The notes under the pieces: model-generated
The model's database searches: none
What the model saw: the letters and a program-made list of their open reading frames with translations, nothing else
What the model was told of the DNA's origin: nothing
Shown: positions 36,011 through 49,785 of the stretch, piece by piece
Position numbering within the stretch: position 1 is the first letter of the stretch
Layout: each line of letters starts with the position of its first letter
Translations under genes and position numbers: made by a program
From: Clusia tigrina
Lineage: Eukaryota > Arthropoda > Insecta > Diptera > Clusiidae
Reading direction: 5' to 3'
Length of the DNA: 64,000 nucleotides
Assembly (NCBI GenBank): GCA_920105625.2
Contig: OV050030.1
Span: 254,603,889-254,667,888, forward strand

Positions 36011-37800
36011 TGGAGTTTTATCAGTGTTTGATTTGGGACTCAAGGGTAGCATAGCTATGAGCGATAGCTTAAATTGATAAGACGCAAGTACTTTATTGTT
36101 ACAAGATTTCAAGGTTTTATGACGCTCCAGTAAAAAGTTACAAGCATTTGTATGTTGCAAACTTTGATAGGTGTAGGACGTACCGTATAGAAGTTAGGGC
36201 CATTTGAAGTTTTATCAGTGCTTGATTTGGGACTCAAGGGTAGCATAGCTTTGAGCGATAGCTTAAATTGACAAGAGGCTCGAGTACTTTATTGTTACAA
36301 AATTTCAAGGTTTGATGACGCTCCAGTAAAAAGTTACAAGAATTTGTATGTTGCAAACTTTGATAGGTGTATGACGTACCGTATAGAAGTTAGGGCCATT
36401 TGAAGTTTTTTCAGTGTTTGATTTGGGACTCAAGGGTAGCATAGCTTTGAGCGATTGCTTAAATTGACAAGAGGCTCGAGTACTTTATTGTTACAAAATT
36501 TCAAGGTTTTATGACGCTCCAGTAAAAAGTTACAAGCATTTGTATGTTGCAAACTTTGATAGGTGTAGGACGTACCGTATAGAAGTTAGGGCCATTTGAA
36601 GTTCTATCAGTGTTTGATTTGGGACTCAAGGGTAGCAAATATTTGAGCGAAAGCTTAAATTGACAAGATTCTCGAGTACTTTATTGTTACAAAATTTCAA
36701 GGTTTTATGACGCTCCAGTAAAAAGTTACTAGAATTTGTATGTTGCAAACTTTGATAGGTGTAGGACGTACCGTATAGAAGTTATGGCCATTTGAAGTTT
36801 TATCAGTGTTTGATTTGGGACTCAAGGGTAGCATAGCTTTGAGCGATAGCTTAAATTGACAAGAGGCTCGAGTGCTTTATTGGTTCAAAATTTCAAGGTT
36901 TTATGACGCTCCAGTAAAAAGTTACAAGCATTTGTATGTTGCAAACTTTGATAGGTGTAGGACGTACCGTATAGAAGTTAAGGCCATTTGAAGTTTTATC
37001 AGTGTTTTATTTGGGACTCAAGGTAGCATAGCTTTGAGCGATAGCTTAAATTGACAAGAGACTCGAGAACTTTATTGTTACAAAATTTCAAGGTTTTATG
37101 ACGCTCCAGTAAAAAGTTACAAGCATTTGTATGTTGCAAACTTTGATAGGTGTAGGACGTACCATATAGAAGTTAGGGCCATTTGAAGTTTTATCAGTGT
37201 TTGATTTGGGACTCAAGGGTAGCATAGCTTTGAGCGATAGCTTAAATTGACAAGAGGCTCAAGTACTTTATTGTTACAAGATTTCAAGGTTTTATGAAGC
37301 TCCAGTAGAAAGTCACAAGCATTTGTATGTTGCAAACTTTGATAGGTGTAGGACGTACCGTATAGAAGTTAGGGCCATTTGAAGTTTTATCAGTGTTTGA
37401 TTTGGGACTCAAGGGTAGCATAGCTTTGAGCGATAGCTTAAATTGCCAATGGCTTGAGTACTTAATTGTTACAAAATTTCAAGGTTTTATGAAGCTCCAG
37501 TAAAAAGTTACAAGCATTTGAATGTTACAAACTTTGATAGGTGTAGGACGTACCGTATAGAAGTTATGGCCATTTGAAGTTTTATCAGTATTTGATTTGG
37601 GACTCAAGGGTAGCATAGCTTTGAGCGATACCTTAAATTGACAAGAGGCTCAAGTACTTTATTGTTACAAGATTTCAAGGTTTTATGACGCTCCAGTAAA
37701 AAGTTACAAGCATTTGTATGTTGCAAACTTTGATATGTGTAGGATGTACCGCATAGAAGTTAGGGCCATTTGGAGTTTTATCAGTGTTTGATTTGGTACT
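36011..37800. repeat. 9-monomer repeat, copy 2, with a conversion-like patch
   Basis: Tandem copy of 34250-36010. Between about 37004 and 37115 the sequence is of a different haplotype. It reads TTTTATTTGGGACTCAAGG and GAGAACTTTATTGTTAC where copy 1 has CTCTAGGGCAGC and TTCTTTATTGGTTC; both sides match copy 1 again, for example at ACCATATAG. A short patch replacement of this kind fits gene conversion. Confidence 0.8.
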
Positions 37801-38657
37801 CAAGGGTAGCATAGCTTTGAGCGATTGCTTAAATTGACAAGAGGCTCGAGTACTTTATTGTTACAAAATTTCAAGGTTTTATGACGCTCCAGTAAAAAGT
37901 TACAAGCATTTGTATGTTGCAAACTTTGATAAGTGTAGGACGTACCGTATAGAAGTTAGGGCCATTTGAAGTTTTATCAGTGTTTGATTTGGGACTCAAG
38001 GGTAGCATAGATTTGAGCGAAAGCTTAAATTGACAAGATTCTCGAGTACTTTATTGTTACAAAATTTCAAGGTTTTATGACGCTCCAGTAAAAAGTTACT
38101 AGCATTTGTATGTTGCAAACTTTGATAGGTGTAGGACGTACCGTATAGAAGTTAAGGCCATTTGAAGTTTTATCAGTGTTTGATTTGGGACTCTAGGGCA
38201 GCATAGCTTTGAGCGATAGCTTAAATTGACAAGAGGCTCGAGTACTTTATTGGTTCAAAATTTCAAGGTTTTATGACGCTCCAGTAAAAACTTACAAGCA
38301 TTTGTATGTTGCAATCTTTGATAGGTGTAGGACGTACCGTATAGAAGTTAGGGCCATTTGAAGTTTTATCAGTGTTTGATTTGGGACTCAAGGGTAGCAT
38401 CGCTTTGAGCGATAGCTTAAATTGACAAGAGGCTCAAGTACTTTATTGTTACAAGATTTCAAGGTTTTATGAAGCTCCAGTAGAAAGTTACAAGCATTTG
38501 TATATTGAAAACTTTGATAGGTGTAGGACGTACCGTATAGAAGTTAGGGCCATTTGAAGTTTTATCAGTGTTTGATTTGGGACTCAAGGGTAGCATAGCT
38601 TTGAGCGATAGCTTAAATTGCCAATGGCTTGAGTACTTAATTGTTACAAAATTTCAA
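37801..38657. repeat. Mixed array segment
   Basis: About four monomers (GATTGCTT, GATTTGAGCG/GATTCTCGAG, CTCTAGGGC/AAAACTTAC and AGTAGAAAG types), ending with a GCCAATGG unit at 38620. They continue the unit order of the preceding 9/13-monomer repeats. Confidence 0.78.
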
Positions 38658-40615
38658 GGTTTTATGACGCACCAGTAAAAAGTTACAAGGATTTGTATGT
38701 TGCAAACTTTGATAGGTATAGGACGTACCGTATAGAAGTTATGGCCATTTGAAGTTTTATCAGTGTTTGATTTGGGACTCTAGGGCAGCATGGCTTTGAG
38801 CGATAGCTCAAATTGACAAGAGGCTCGAGTACTTTATTGGTTCAAAATTTCAAGGTTTTATGACGCTCCAGTAAAAAGTTACAAGCATTTGTATGTTGCA
38901 AACTTTGATAGGTGTAGGACGTACCGTATAGAAGTTAAGGCCATTTGAAGTTTTATCAGTGTTTGATTTGGGACTCAAGGGTAGCATAGGTATGAGCGAT
39001 AGCTTAAATTGACAAGACGCTCAAGTACTTTATTGTTACAAGATTTCAAGGTTTTATGACGCTCCAGTAAAAAGTTACAAGCATTTGTATGTTGCAAACT
39101 TTGATAGGTGTAGGACGTACCGTATAGAAGTTAGGGCCATTTGAAGTTTTATCAGTGCTTGATTTAGGACTCAAGGGTAGCATAGCTTTGAGCGATAGCT
39201 TAAATTGACAAGAGGCTCGAGTACTTTATTGTTACAAAATTTCAAGGTTTTATGACGCTCCAGTAAAAAGTTACAAGAATTTGTATGTTGCAAACTTTGA
39301 TAGGTGTAGGACGTACCGTATAGAAGTTAGGGCCATTTCAAGTTTTTTCAGTGTTTGATTTGGAACTCAAGGGTAGCATAGCTTTGAGCGATTGCTTAAA
39401 TTGACAAGAGGCTCGAGTACTTTATTGTTACAAAATTTCAAGGTTTTATGACGCTCCAGTAAAAAGTTACAAGCATTTGTATGTTGCAAACTTTGATAGG
39501 TGTAGGACGTACCATATAGAAGTTAGGGCCATTTGAAGTTTTATCAGTGTTTGATTTGGGACTCAAGGGTAGCATAGATTTGAGCGAAAGCTTAAATTGA
39601 CAAGATTCTCGAGTACTTTATTGTTACAAAATTTCAAGGTTTTATGACGCTCCAGTAAAAAGTTACTAGCATTTGTATGTTGCAAACTTTGATAGGTGTA
39701 GGACGTACCGTATAGAAGTTGGGGCCATTTGAAGTTTTATCAGTGTTTGATTTGGGACTCAAGGGTAGCATAGCTTTGAGCGATAGCTTAAATTGACAAG
39801 AGGCTCGAGTACTTAATTGTTACAAAATTTCAAGGTTTTATGAAGCTCCAGTAAAAAGTTACAAGCATTTGTATGTTGCAAACTTTGATAGGTGTAGGAC
39901 GTACCGTATAGAAGTTAGGGCTATTTGAAGTTTTATCAGTGTTTGATTTGGGACTCAAGGGTAGCATAGATTTGAGCGAAAGCTTAAATTGACAAGATTC
40001 TCGAGTACTTTATTGTTACAAAATTTCAAGGTTTTATGACGCTCCAGTAAAAAGTTACTAGCATTTGTATGTTGCAAACTTTGATAGGTGTAGGACGTAC
40101 CGTATAGAAGTTGGGGCCATTTGAAGTTTTATCAGTGTTTGATTTGGGACTCAAGGGTAGCATAGCTTTGAGCGATAGCTTAAATTGCCAATGGCTTGAG
40201 TACTTAATTGTTACAAAATTTCAAGGTTTTATGAAACTGCAGTAAAAAGTTACAAGCATTTGAATGTTGCAAACTTTGATAGGTGTAGGACGTACCATAT
40301 AGAAGTTATGGCCATTTGAAGTTTTATCAGTATTTGATTTGGGACTCAAGGGTAGCATAGCTTTGAGCGTTAGCTTAAATTGACAAGAGGCTCGAGTACT
40401 TTATTGTTACAAAATTTCAAGGTTTTATGACGCTCCAGAAAAAGTTACAAGAATTTGTATGTTGCAAACTTTGATAGGTGTAGGACGTACCGTATAGAAC
40501 TTAGGGCCATTTGAAGTTTTATCAGTATTTGATTTGGGACTCAAGGGTAGCATAGCTTTGAGCGATAGCTTAAATTGACAAGAGGCTCAAGTACTTTATT
40601 GTTACAAAATTTCAA
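38658..40615. repeat. Second 10-monomer HOR family, unit 1 (1958 bp)
   Basis: Repeated at 40616 with shared rare motifs CAAGGATTTG (38686 and 40644), CTATGAGCG-type and GACGCTCAAG units, GGGCCATTTCAAG, GATTCTCGAG, TACTAG with GTTGGGGCC, GCCAATGG (40187 and 42146) and CCAGAAAAAG (near 40435). The length is 1960 minus 1 (195-bp unit) minus 1 (CCAGAAAAAG). Confidence 0.87.
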
Positions 40616-42574
40616 GGTTTTATGACGCACCAGTAAAAAGTTACAAGGATTTGTATGATGCAAACTTTGATAGGTATAGGACGTACCGTATAGAAGTTAT
40701 GGCCATTTGAAGTTTTTATCAGTGTTTGATTTGGGACTCTAGGGCAGCATGGCTTTGAGCGATAGCTCAAATTGACAAGAGGCTCGAGTACTTTATTGGT
40801 TCAAAATTTCAAGGTTTTATGACGCTCCAGTAAAAAGTTACAAGCATTTGTATGTTGCAAACTTTGATAGGTGTAGGACGTACCGTATAGAAGTTAAGGC
40901 CATTTGAAGTTTTATCAGTGTTTGATTTGGGACTCAAGGGTAGCATAGCTATGAGCGATAGCTTAAATTGACAAGACGCTCAAGTACTTTATTGTTACAA
41001 GATTTCAAGGTTTTATGACGCTCCAGTAAAAAGTTACAAGCATTTGTATGTTGCAAACTTTGATAGGTGTAGGACGTACCGTATAGAAGTTAGGGCCATT
41101 TGAAGTTTTATCAGTGCTTGATTTGGGACTCAAGGGTAGCATAGCTTTGAGCGATAGCTTAAATTGACAAGAGGCTCGAGTACTTTATTGTTACAAAATT
41201 TCAAGGTTTTATGACGCTCCAGTAAAAAGTTACAAGAATTTGTATGTTGCAAACTTTGATAGGTGTAGGACGTACCGTATAGAAGTTAGGGCCATTTCAA
41301 GTTTTTTCAGTGTTTGATTTGGGACTCAAGGGTAGCATAGCTTTGAGCGATTGCTTAAATTGACAAGAGGCTCGAGTACTTTATTGTTACAAAATTTCAA
41401 GGTTTTATGACGCTCCAGTAAAAAGTTACAAGCATTTGTATGTTGCAAACTTTGATAGGTGTAGGACGTACCATATAGAAGTTAGGGCCATTTGAAGTTT
41501 TATCAGTGTTTGATTTGGGACTCAAGGGTAGCATAGATTTGAGCGAAAGCTTAAATTGACAAGATTCTCGAGTACTTTATTGTTACAAAATTTCAAGGTT
41601 TTATGACGCTCCAGTAAAAAGTTACTAGCATTTGTATGTTGCAAACTTTGATAGGTGTAGGACGTACCGTATAGAAGTTGGGGCCATTTGAAGTTTTATC
41701 AGTGTTTGATTTGGGACTCAAGGGTAGCATAGCTTTGAGCGATAGCTTAAATTGACAAGAGGCTCGAGTACTTAATTGTTACAAAATTTCAAGGTTTTAT
41801 GAAGCTCCAGTAAAAAGTAACAAGCATTTGTATGTAGCAAACTTTGATAGGTGTAGGACGTACCGTATAAAAGTTAGGGCTATTTGAAGTTTTATCAGTG
41901 TTTGATTTGGGACTCAAGGGTAGCATAGATTTGAGCGAAAGCTTAAATTGACAAGATTCTCGAGTACTTTATTGTTACAAAATTTCAAGGTTTTATGACG
42001 CTCCAGTAAAAAGTTACTAGCATTTGTATGTTGCAAACTTTGATAGGTGTAGGACGTACCGTATAGAAGTTGGGGCCATTTGAAGTTTTATCAGTGTTTG
42101 ATTTGGGACTCAAGGGTAGCATAGCTTTGAGCGATAGCTTAAATTGCCAATGGCTTGAGTACTTAATTGTTACAAAATTTCAAGGTTTTATGAAGCTCCA
42201 GTAAAAAGTTACAAGCATTTGAATGTTGCAAACTTTGATAGGTGTAGGACGTACCATATAGAAGTTATGGCCATTTGAAGTTTTATCAGTATTTGATTTG
42301 GGACTCAAGGGTAGCATAGCTTTGAGCGTTAGCTTAAATTGACAAGAGGCTCGAGTACTTTATTGTTACAAAATTTCAAGGTTTTATGACGCTCCAGAAA
42401 AAGTTACAAGAATTTGTATGTTGCAAACTTTGATAGGTGTAGGACGTACCGTATAGAAGTTAGGGCCATTTGAAGTTTTATCAGTATTTGATTTGGGACT
42501 CAAGGGTAGCATAGCTTTGAGCGATTGCTTAAATTGACAAGAGGCTCGAGTACTTTATTGTTACAAAATTTCAA
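40616..42574. repeat. Second 10-monomer HOR family, unit 2 (1959 bp)
   Basis: Full second unit, one base longer than unit 1 because of an extra T in GAAGTTTTTATC near 40713. The unit start at 42575 is exactly 1959 bp downstream. Confidence 0.87.
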
Positions 42575-43747
42575 GGTTTTATGACGCTCCAGTAAAAAGT
42601 TACAAGCATTTGTATGTTGCAAACTTTGATAGGTGTAGGACGTACCGTATAGAAGTTAGGGCCATTTGAAGTTTTATCAGTGTTTGATTTGGGACTCAAG
42701 GGTAGCATAGATTTGAGCGAAAGCTTAAATTGACAAGACGCTCAAGTACTTTATTGTTACAAGATTTCAAGGTTTTATGACGCTCCAGTAAAAAGTTACA
42801 AGCATTTGTATGTTGCAAACTTTGATAGGTGTAGGACGTACCGTATAGAAGTTAGGGCCTTTGAAGTTTTATCAGTGCTTGATTTGGGACTCAAGGGTAG
42901 CATAGCTTTGAGCGAGAGCTTAAATTGACAAGAGGCTCGAGTACTTTATTGTTACAAAATTTCAAGGTTTTATGACGCTCCAGTAAAAAGTTACAAGAAT
43001 TTGTATGTTGCAAACTTTGATAGGTGTAGGACGTACCGTATAGAAGTTAGGGCCACTTGAAGTTTTTTCAGTGTTTGATTTGGGACTCAAGGGTAGCATA
43101 GCTTTGAGCGATTGCTTAAATTGACAAGAGGCTCGAGTACTTTATTGTTACAAAATTTCAAGGTTTTATGACGCTCCAGTAAAAAGTTACAAGCATTTGT
43201 ATGTTGCAAACTTTGATAGGTGTAGGACGTACCGTATAGAAGTTAGGGCCATTTGAAGTTTTATCAGTGTTTGATTTGGGACTCAAGGGTAGCATAGATT
43301 TGAGCGAAAGCTTAAATTGCCAATGGCTTGAGTACTTAATTGTTACAAAATTTCAAGGTTTTATGAAGCTCCAGTAAAAAGTTACAAGCATTTGAATGTT
43401 GCAAACTTTGATAGGTGCAGGACGTACCATATAGAAGTTATGGCCATTTGAAGTTTTATCAGTATTTGATTTGGGACTCAAGGGTAGCATAGCTTTGAGC
43501 GTTAGCTTAAATTGACAAGAGGCTCGAGTACTTTATTGTTACAAAATTTCAAGGTTTTGTGACGCTCCAGAAAAAGTTACAAGAATTTGTATGTTGCAAA
43601 CTTTGATAGGTGTAGGACGTACCGTATAGAAGTTAGGGCCATTTGAAGTTTTATCAGTATTTGATTTGGGACTCAAGGGTAGCATAGCTTTGAGCGATTG
43701 CTTAAATTGACAAGAGGCTCGAGTACTTTATTGTTACAAAATTTCAA
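42575..43747. repeat. Second 10-monomer HOR family, unit 3 (short, six monomers, 1173 bp)
   Basis: Six monomers only. The order jumps from GATTTGAGCGAAAG straight to GCCAATGG (43319), skipping the TACTAG and TTAATTG units. 1173 equals 6 x 196 minus 3, the three being the 195-bp unit, CCAGAAAAAG and GGGCCTTTGAAG near 42858. Confidence 0.85.
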
Positions 43748-44369
43748 GGTTTTATGACGCTCCAGTAAAAAGTTACAAGCATTTGTATGTTGCAAACTTT
43801 GATATGTGTAGGATGTACCACATAGAAGATAGGGCCATTTGGAGTTTTATCAGTGCTTTATTTGGGACTCAAGGGTAGCATAGCTTTGAGCGATAGCTTA
43901 AATTGACAAGAGGCTCGAGTACTTTATTGTTACAAAATTTCAAGGTTTTATGACGCTCCAGTAAAAAGCTACAAGAATTTGTATGTTGCAAACTTTGATA
44001 GGTGTAGGACGTACCGTATAGAAGTTAGGGCCATTTGAAGTTTTTTCAGTGCTTGATTTGGGACTCAAGGGTAGCATAGCTTTGAGCGATAGCTTAAATT
44101 GACAAGAGGCTCGAGTACTTTATTGTTACAAAATTTCAAGGTTTTATGACGCTCCTGTAAAAAGTTACTAGCATTTGTATGTTGCAAACTTTGATAGGTG
44201 TACGACGTACCGTATAGAAGTTGGGGCCATTTGAAGTTTTATCAGTGTTTGATTTGGGACTCAAGGGTAGCATAGCTTTGAGCGATAGCTTAAATTGACA
44301 AGAGGCTCGAGTACTTAATTGTTACAAAATTTCAAGGTTTTATGACGCTCCAGTAAAAAGCTACAAGCA
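43748..44369. repeat. Transition segment between HOR families
   Basis: About three monomers linking the 10-mer family to the 27-mer block. They include a GATATGTG unit with ACCACATAG, an AGAATTTG/GTTTTTTCAG unit and a TACTAG/GTTGGGGCC unit. Near 44330 TTAATTG is followed by GACGCTCC, a broken linkage that suggests an exchange point. Confidence 0.75.
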
Positions 44370-47300
44370 TTTGTATGTTGCAAACTTTGATAGGTGTAGG
44401 ACGTACCGTATAGAAGTTAGGGCCATTTGAAGTTTTATCAGTGTTTGATTTGGGACTCAAGGGTAGCATAGCTTTGAGCGATAGCTTAAATTGCCAATGG
44501 CTTGAGTACTTAATTGTTACAAAATTTCAAGGTTTTATGAAGCTCCAGTAAAAAGTTACAAGCATTTGAATGTTGCAAACTTTGATAGGCGTAGGACGTA
44601 CCGTATAGAAGTTAGGGCCATTTGAAGTTTTATCAGTGTTTGATTTGGGACTCAAGGGTAGCATAGATTTTAGCGAAAGCTTAAATTGACAAGAGGCTCG
44701 AGTACGTTATTGTTTCAAAATTTCAAGGTTTTATGACGCTCCAGTAAAAAGTTACAAGCATTTGTATGTTGCAAACTTTGATAGGTGTAGGACGTACCGT
44801 ATAGAAGTTAAGGCCATTTGAAGTTTTATCAGTGTTTGATTTGGGACTCTAGGGCAGCATAGCTCTGAGCGATAGCTTAAATTGACAAGAGGCTCGAGTA
44901 CTTTATTGGTTCAAAATTTCAAGGTTTTATGACGCTCCAGTAAAAAGTTACAAACATTTGTATGTTGCAAACTTTGATAGGTGTAGGACGTACCGTATAA
45001 AAGTTAGGGCCATTTGAAGTTTTATCAGTGTTTGATTTGGGACTCAAGGGTAGCATAGCTTTGAGCGATAGCTTAAATTGACAAGAGGCTCAAGTACTTT
45101 ATTGTTACAAGATTTCAAGGTTTTATGACGCTCCAGTAAAAAGTTACAAGCATTTGTATGTTGCCAACTTTGATAGGTGTAGGATGTACCGTATAGAAGT
45201 TAGGGCCATTTGAAGTTTTATCAGTGCTTGATTTGGGACTCAAGGGTAGCATAGCTTTGAGCGATAGCTTAAATTGACAAGAGGCTCAAGTACTTTATTG
45301 TTACAAGATTTCAAGGTTTTATGACGCTCCAGTAAAAAGTTACAAGCATTTGTATGTTGCAAACTTTGATATGTGTAGGATGTACCGCATAGAAGTTAGG
45401 GCCATTTGGAGTTTTATCAGTGTTTGATTTAGGACTCAAGGGTAGCATAGCTTTGAGCGATATCTTAAATTGACAAGAGGCTCGGGTACTTTATTGTTAC
45501 AAAATTTCAAGGTTTTATGACGCTCCAGTAAAAAGTTACAAGAATTTGTATGTTGCAAACTTTGATAGGTGTAGGACGTACCGTATAGAAGTTAGGGCCA
45601 TTTGAAGTTTTATCAGTATTTGATTTGGGACTCAAGGGTAGCATAGCTTTGAGCGATTGCTTAAATTGACAAGAGGCTCGAGTACTTTATTGTTACAAAA
45701 TTTCAAGGTTTTATGACGCTCCAGTAAAAAGTTACAAGCATTTGTATGTTGCAAACTTTCATAGGTGTAGGACATACCGTATAGAAGTTAGGGCCATTTG
45801 AAGTTTTATCAGTGTTTGATTTGGACTCAAGGGTAGCATAGATTTGAGCGAAAACTTAAATTGACAAGAGGCTCGAGTACGTTATTGTTTCAAAATTTCA
45901 AGGTTTTATGACGCTCCAGTAAAAAGTTACAAGCATTTGTATGTTGCAAACTTTAATAGGTGTAGGACGTACCGTATAGAAGTTAAGGCCATTTGAAGTT
46001 TTATCAGTGTTTGATTTGGGACTCTAGGGCAGCATAGCTCTGAGCGATAGCTTAAATTGACAAGAGGCTCGAGTACTTTATTGGTTCAAAATTTCAAGGT
46101 TTTATGACGCTCCAGTAAAAAGTTACAAGCATTTGTATGTTGCAAACTTTGATAGGTGTAGGATGTACCGTATAGAAGTTAAGGACATTTGAAGTTTTAT
46201 CAGTGTTTGATTTGGGACTCTAGGGCAGCATAGCTCTGAGCGATAGCTTAAATTGACAAGAGGCTCGAGTACTTTATTGGTTCAAAATTTCAAGGTTTTA
46301 TGACGCTCCAGTAAAAAGTTACAAGCATTTGTATGTTGCAAACTTTGATAGGTGTAGGACGTACCGTATAGAAGTTAGGGCCATTTGAAGTTTTATCAGT
46401 GTTTGATTTGGGACTCAAGGGTAGCATAGCTTTGAGCGATAGCTTAAATTGACAAGAGGCTCAAGTACTTTATTGTTACAAGATTTCAAGGTTTTATGAC
46501 GCGCCAGTAAAAAGTTACAAGCATTTGTATGTTGCAAACTTTGATAGATGTAGGATGTACCGTATAGAAGTTAGGGCCATTTGAAGTTTTATCAGTGCTT
46601 GATTTGGGACTCAAGGGTAGCATAGCTTTGAGCGATAGCTTAAATTGACAAGAGGCTCGAGTACTTTATTGTTACAAAATTTCAAGGTTTTATGACGCTC
46701 CAGTAAAAAGTTACAAGAATTTGTATGTTGCAAACTTTAATAGGTGTAGGACGTACTGTATAGAAGTTAGGGCCATTTGAAGTTTATTCAGTGTTTGATT
46801 TGGGACTCAAGGGTAGCATAGCTTTGAGCGATTGCTTAAATTGACAAGAGGCTCGAGTACTTTATTGTTACAAAATGTCAAGGTTTTATGACGCTCCAGT
46901 AAAAAGTTACAAGCATTTGTATGTTGCAAACTTTGATAGGTGTAGGACGTACCGTATAGAAGTTAGGGCCATTTGAAGTTTTATCAGTGTTTGATTTGGG
47001 ACTCAAGGGTAGCATAGATTTGAGCGAAAGCTTAAATTGACAAGAGGCTCGAGTACTTTATTGTTACAAAATTTCAAGGTTTTATGACGCTCCAGTAAAA
47101 AGTTACAATCATTTGTATGTTGCACACTTTGATAGGTGTAGGACGTACCGTATAGAAGTTAGAGCCATTTGAAGTTTTATCAGTGTTTGATTTGGGACTC
47201 AAGGGTAGCATAGCTTTGAGCGATAGCTTTAATTGACAAGAGGCTCGAGTACTTTATTGTTACAAAATTTCAAGGTTTTATGACGCTCCAGTAAAAAGTT

Positions 47301-49624
47301 TCAAGCATTTGTATGTTGCAAACTTTGATAGGTGTAGGACGTACCGTATAGAAGTTAGGCCCATTTGAAGTTTTATTAGTGTTTGATTTGGGACTCTAGG
47401 GCAGCATAGCTTAGAGCGATAGCTTAAATTGACAAGAGGCTCGAGTACTTTATTGGTTAAAAATTTCAAGGTTTTATGACGCTCCAGTGAAAAGTTACAA
47501 GCATTTGTATGTTGCAAACTTTGATAGGTGTAGGACGTACCGTATAGAAGTTAGGGACATTTGAATTTTTATCAGTGTTTGATTTGGGACTCAAGGGTAG
47601 CATAGCTTTGAGCGATAGCTTAAATTGACAAGAGGCTCGAGTACTTTATTGTTACAAAATTTCAAGGTTTTATGACGCTCCAGTAAAAAGTTACTAGCAT
47701 TTGTATGTTGCAAACTTTGATAGGTGTAGGACGTACCGTATAGAAGTTAGGGCCATTTGAAGTTTTATCAGTGTTTGATTTGGGACTGAAGGGTAGCATA
47801 GCTTTGAGCGATAGCTTAAATTGACAAGAGGCTCGAGTACTTAATTGTTACAAAATTTCAAGGTTTTATGAAGCTCCAGTAAAAAGTTACAAGCATTTGT
47901 ATGTTGCAAACTTTGATAGGTGTACGACGTACCGTATAGAAGTTAGGGCCATTTGAAATTTTATCAGTGATTGATTTGGGACTCAAGGGTAGCATAGCTT
48001 TGAGCGATAGCTTAAATTGCCAATGGCTTGAGTACTTAATTGTTACAAAATTTCAAGGTTTTATGAAGCTCCAGTAAAAAGTTACAAGCATTTGAATGTT
48101 GCAAACTTTGATAGGTGTAGGACGTACCGTATAGAAGTTATGGCCATTTGAAGTTTTATCAGTGTCTGATTTGGGACTCAAGGGTAGCATGGCTTTGAGC
48201 GATAGCTTAAATTTACAAGAGGCTCAAGTACTTTATTGTTACAAGATTTCAAGGTTTTATGACGCTCCAGTAAAAAGTTACTAGCATTTGTATGTTGCAA
48301 ACTTTGATATGTGTAGGATGTACCGCATAGAAGTTAGGGCCATTTGGAGTTTTATCAGTGTTTGATTTGGGACTCAAGGGTAGCATAGCTTTGAGCGATA
48401 GCTTAAATTGACAAGAGGCTCGAGTACTTTATTGTTACAAAATTTCAAGGTTTTATGACGCTCCAGTAAAAAGTTACAAGAATTTGTATGTTGTAAACTT
48501 TGATAGGTGTAGGACGTACCGTATAGAAGTTAGAGCCATTTGAAGTTTTATCAGTATTTGATTTGGGACTCAAGGGTAGCATAGCTTTGAGCGATTGCTT
48601 AAATTGACAAGAGGCTCGAGTACGTTATTGTTTCAAAATTTCAAGGTTTTATGACGCTCCAGTAAAAAATTACAAGCATTTGTATGTTGCAAACTTTGAT
48701 AGGTGTAGGACGTACCGTATAGAAGTTAAGGCCATTTGAAGTTTTATCAGTGTTTGATTTGGGACTCTAGGGCAGCATAGCTCTGAGCGATAGCTTAAAT
48801 TGACAAGAGGCTCGAGTACTTTATTGTTACAAAATTTCAAGGTTTTATGACGCTCCAGTAAAAAGTTACAAGCATTTGTATGTTGCAAACTTTGATAGGT
48901 GTAGGATATACCGTATAGAAGTTAGGGCCATTTGAAGTTTTATCAGTGCTTGATTTGGGACTCAAGGGTAGCATAGCTTTGAGCGATAGCTTAAATTGCC
49001 AATGGCTTGAGTACTTAATTGTTACAAAATTTCAAGGTTTTATGAAGCTCCAGTAAAAAGTTACAAGCATTTGAATGTTGCAAACTTTGATAGGTGTAGG
49101 ACGTACCGTATAGAAGTTATGGCCATTTGAAGTTTTATCAGTATTTGATTTGGGACTCAAGGGTAGCATAGCTTGGAGCGATAGCTTAAATTGACAAGAG
49201 GCTCAAGTACTTTATTGTTACAAGATTTCAAGGTAAAAAGTTACAAGCATTTGTATGTTGCAAACTTTGATAGGTGTAGGACGTACCGTATAGAAGTTAA
49301 GGCCATTTGAAGTTTTATCAGTGTTTGATTTGGGACTCAAGGGTAGCATAGCTTTGAGCGATAGCTTAAATTGCCAATGGCTTGAGTACTTAATTGTTAC
49401 AAAATTTCAAGGTTTTATGAAGCTCCAGTAAAAAGTTACAAGCATTTGAATGTTGCAAACTTTGATAGGTGTAGGACGTACCGTATAGAAGTTATGGCCA
49501 TTTGAAGTTTTATCAGTATTTGATTTGGGACTCAAGGGTAGCATAGCTTGGAGCGATAGCTTAAATTGACAAGAGGCTCAAGTACTTTATTGTTACAAGA
49601 TTTCAAGGTAAAAAGTTACAAGCA
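44370..49624. repeat. 27-monomer higher-order repeat, copy 1 (5255 bp)
   Basis: Matches the downstream copy at 5255 bp: GATTTTAGCG (44666 and 49921), CAAACATTTG (44951 and 50206), AGGCCC (47357 and 52612) and GCCAATGG (44493 and 49748). The length is exact: 27 x 196 = 5292, minus 4 (four 195-bp units), minus 32 (two 16-bp deletions), minus 1 (GATTTGGACTC near 45826) gives 5255. The first 4.25 kb aligns with copy 2; the last kilobase (48620-49624) instead reappears at 56.2-56.9 kb. Confidence 0.9.
49232..49410. repeat. 179-bp monomer with 16-bp deletion, copy 1
   Basis: Reads CAAGGTAAAAAG, having lost 16 bases of the TTTATGACGCTCCAG region. The unit also carries the 1-bp-shorter GCCAATGG form. 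The same junction occurs four times in the window, all right of 49 kb. Confidence 0.9.
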
Positions 49625-49785
49625 TTTGTATGTTGCAAACTTTGATAGGTGTAGGACGTACCGTATAGAAGTTAGGGCCATTTGAAGTTTTATCAGTGTT
49701 TGATTTGGGACTCAAGGGTAGCATAGCTTTGAGCGATAGCTTAAATTGCCAATGGCTTGAGTACTTAATTGTTACAAAATTTCAA
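49607..49785. repeat. 179-bp monomer with 16-bp deletion, copy 2
   Basis: Same CAAGGTAAAAAG junction, 375 bp after the first (two monomers minus 17 bp). It lies at the joint between 27-mer copies 1 and 2. Confidence 0.9.
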
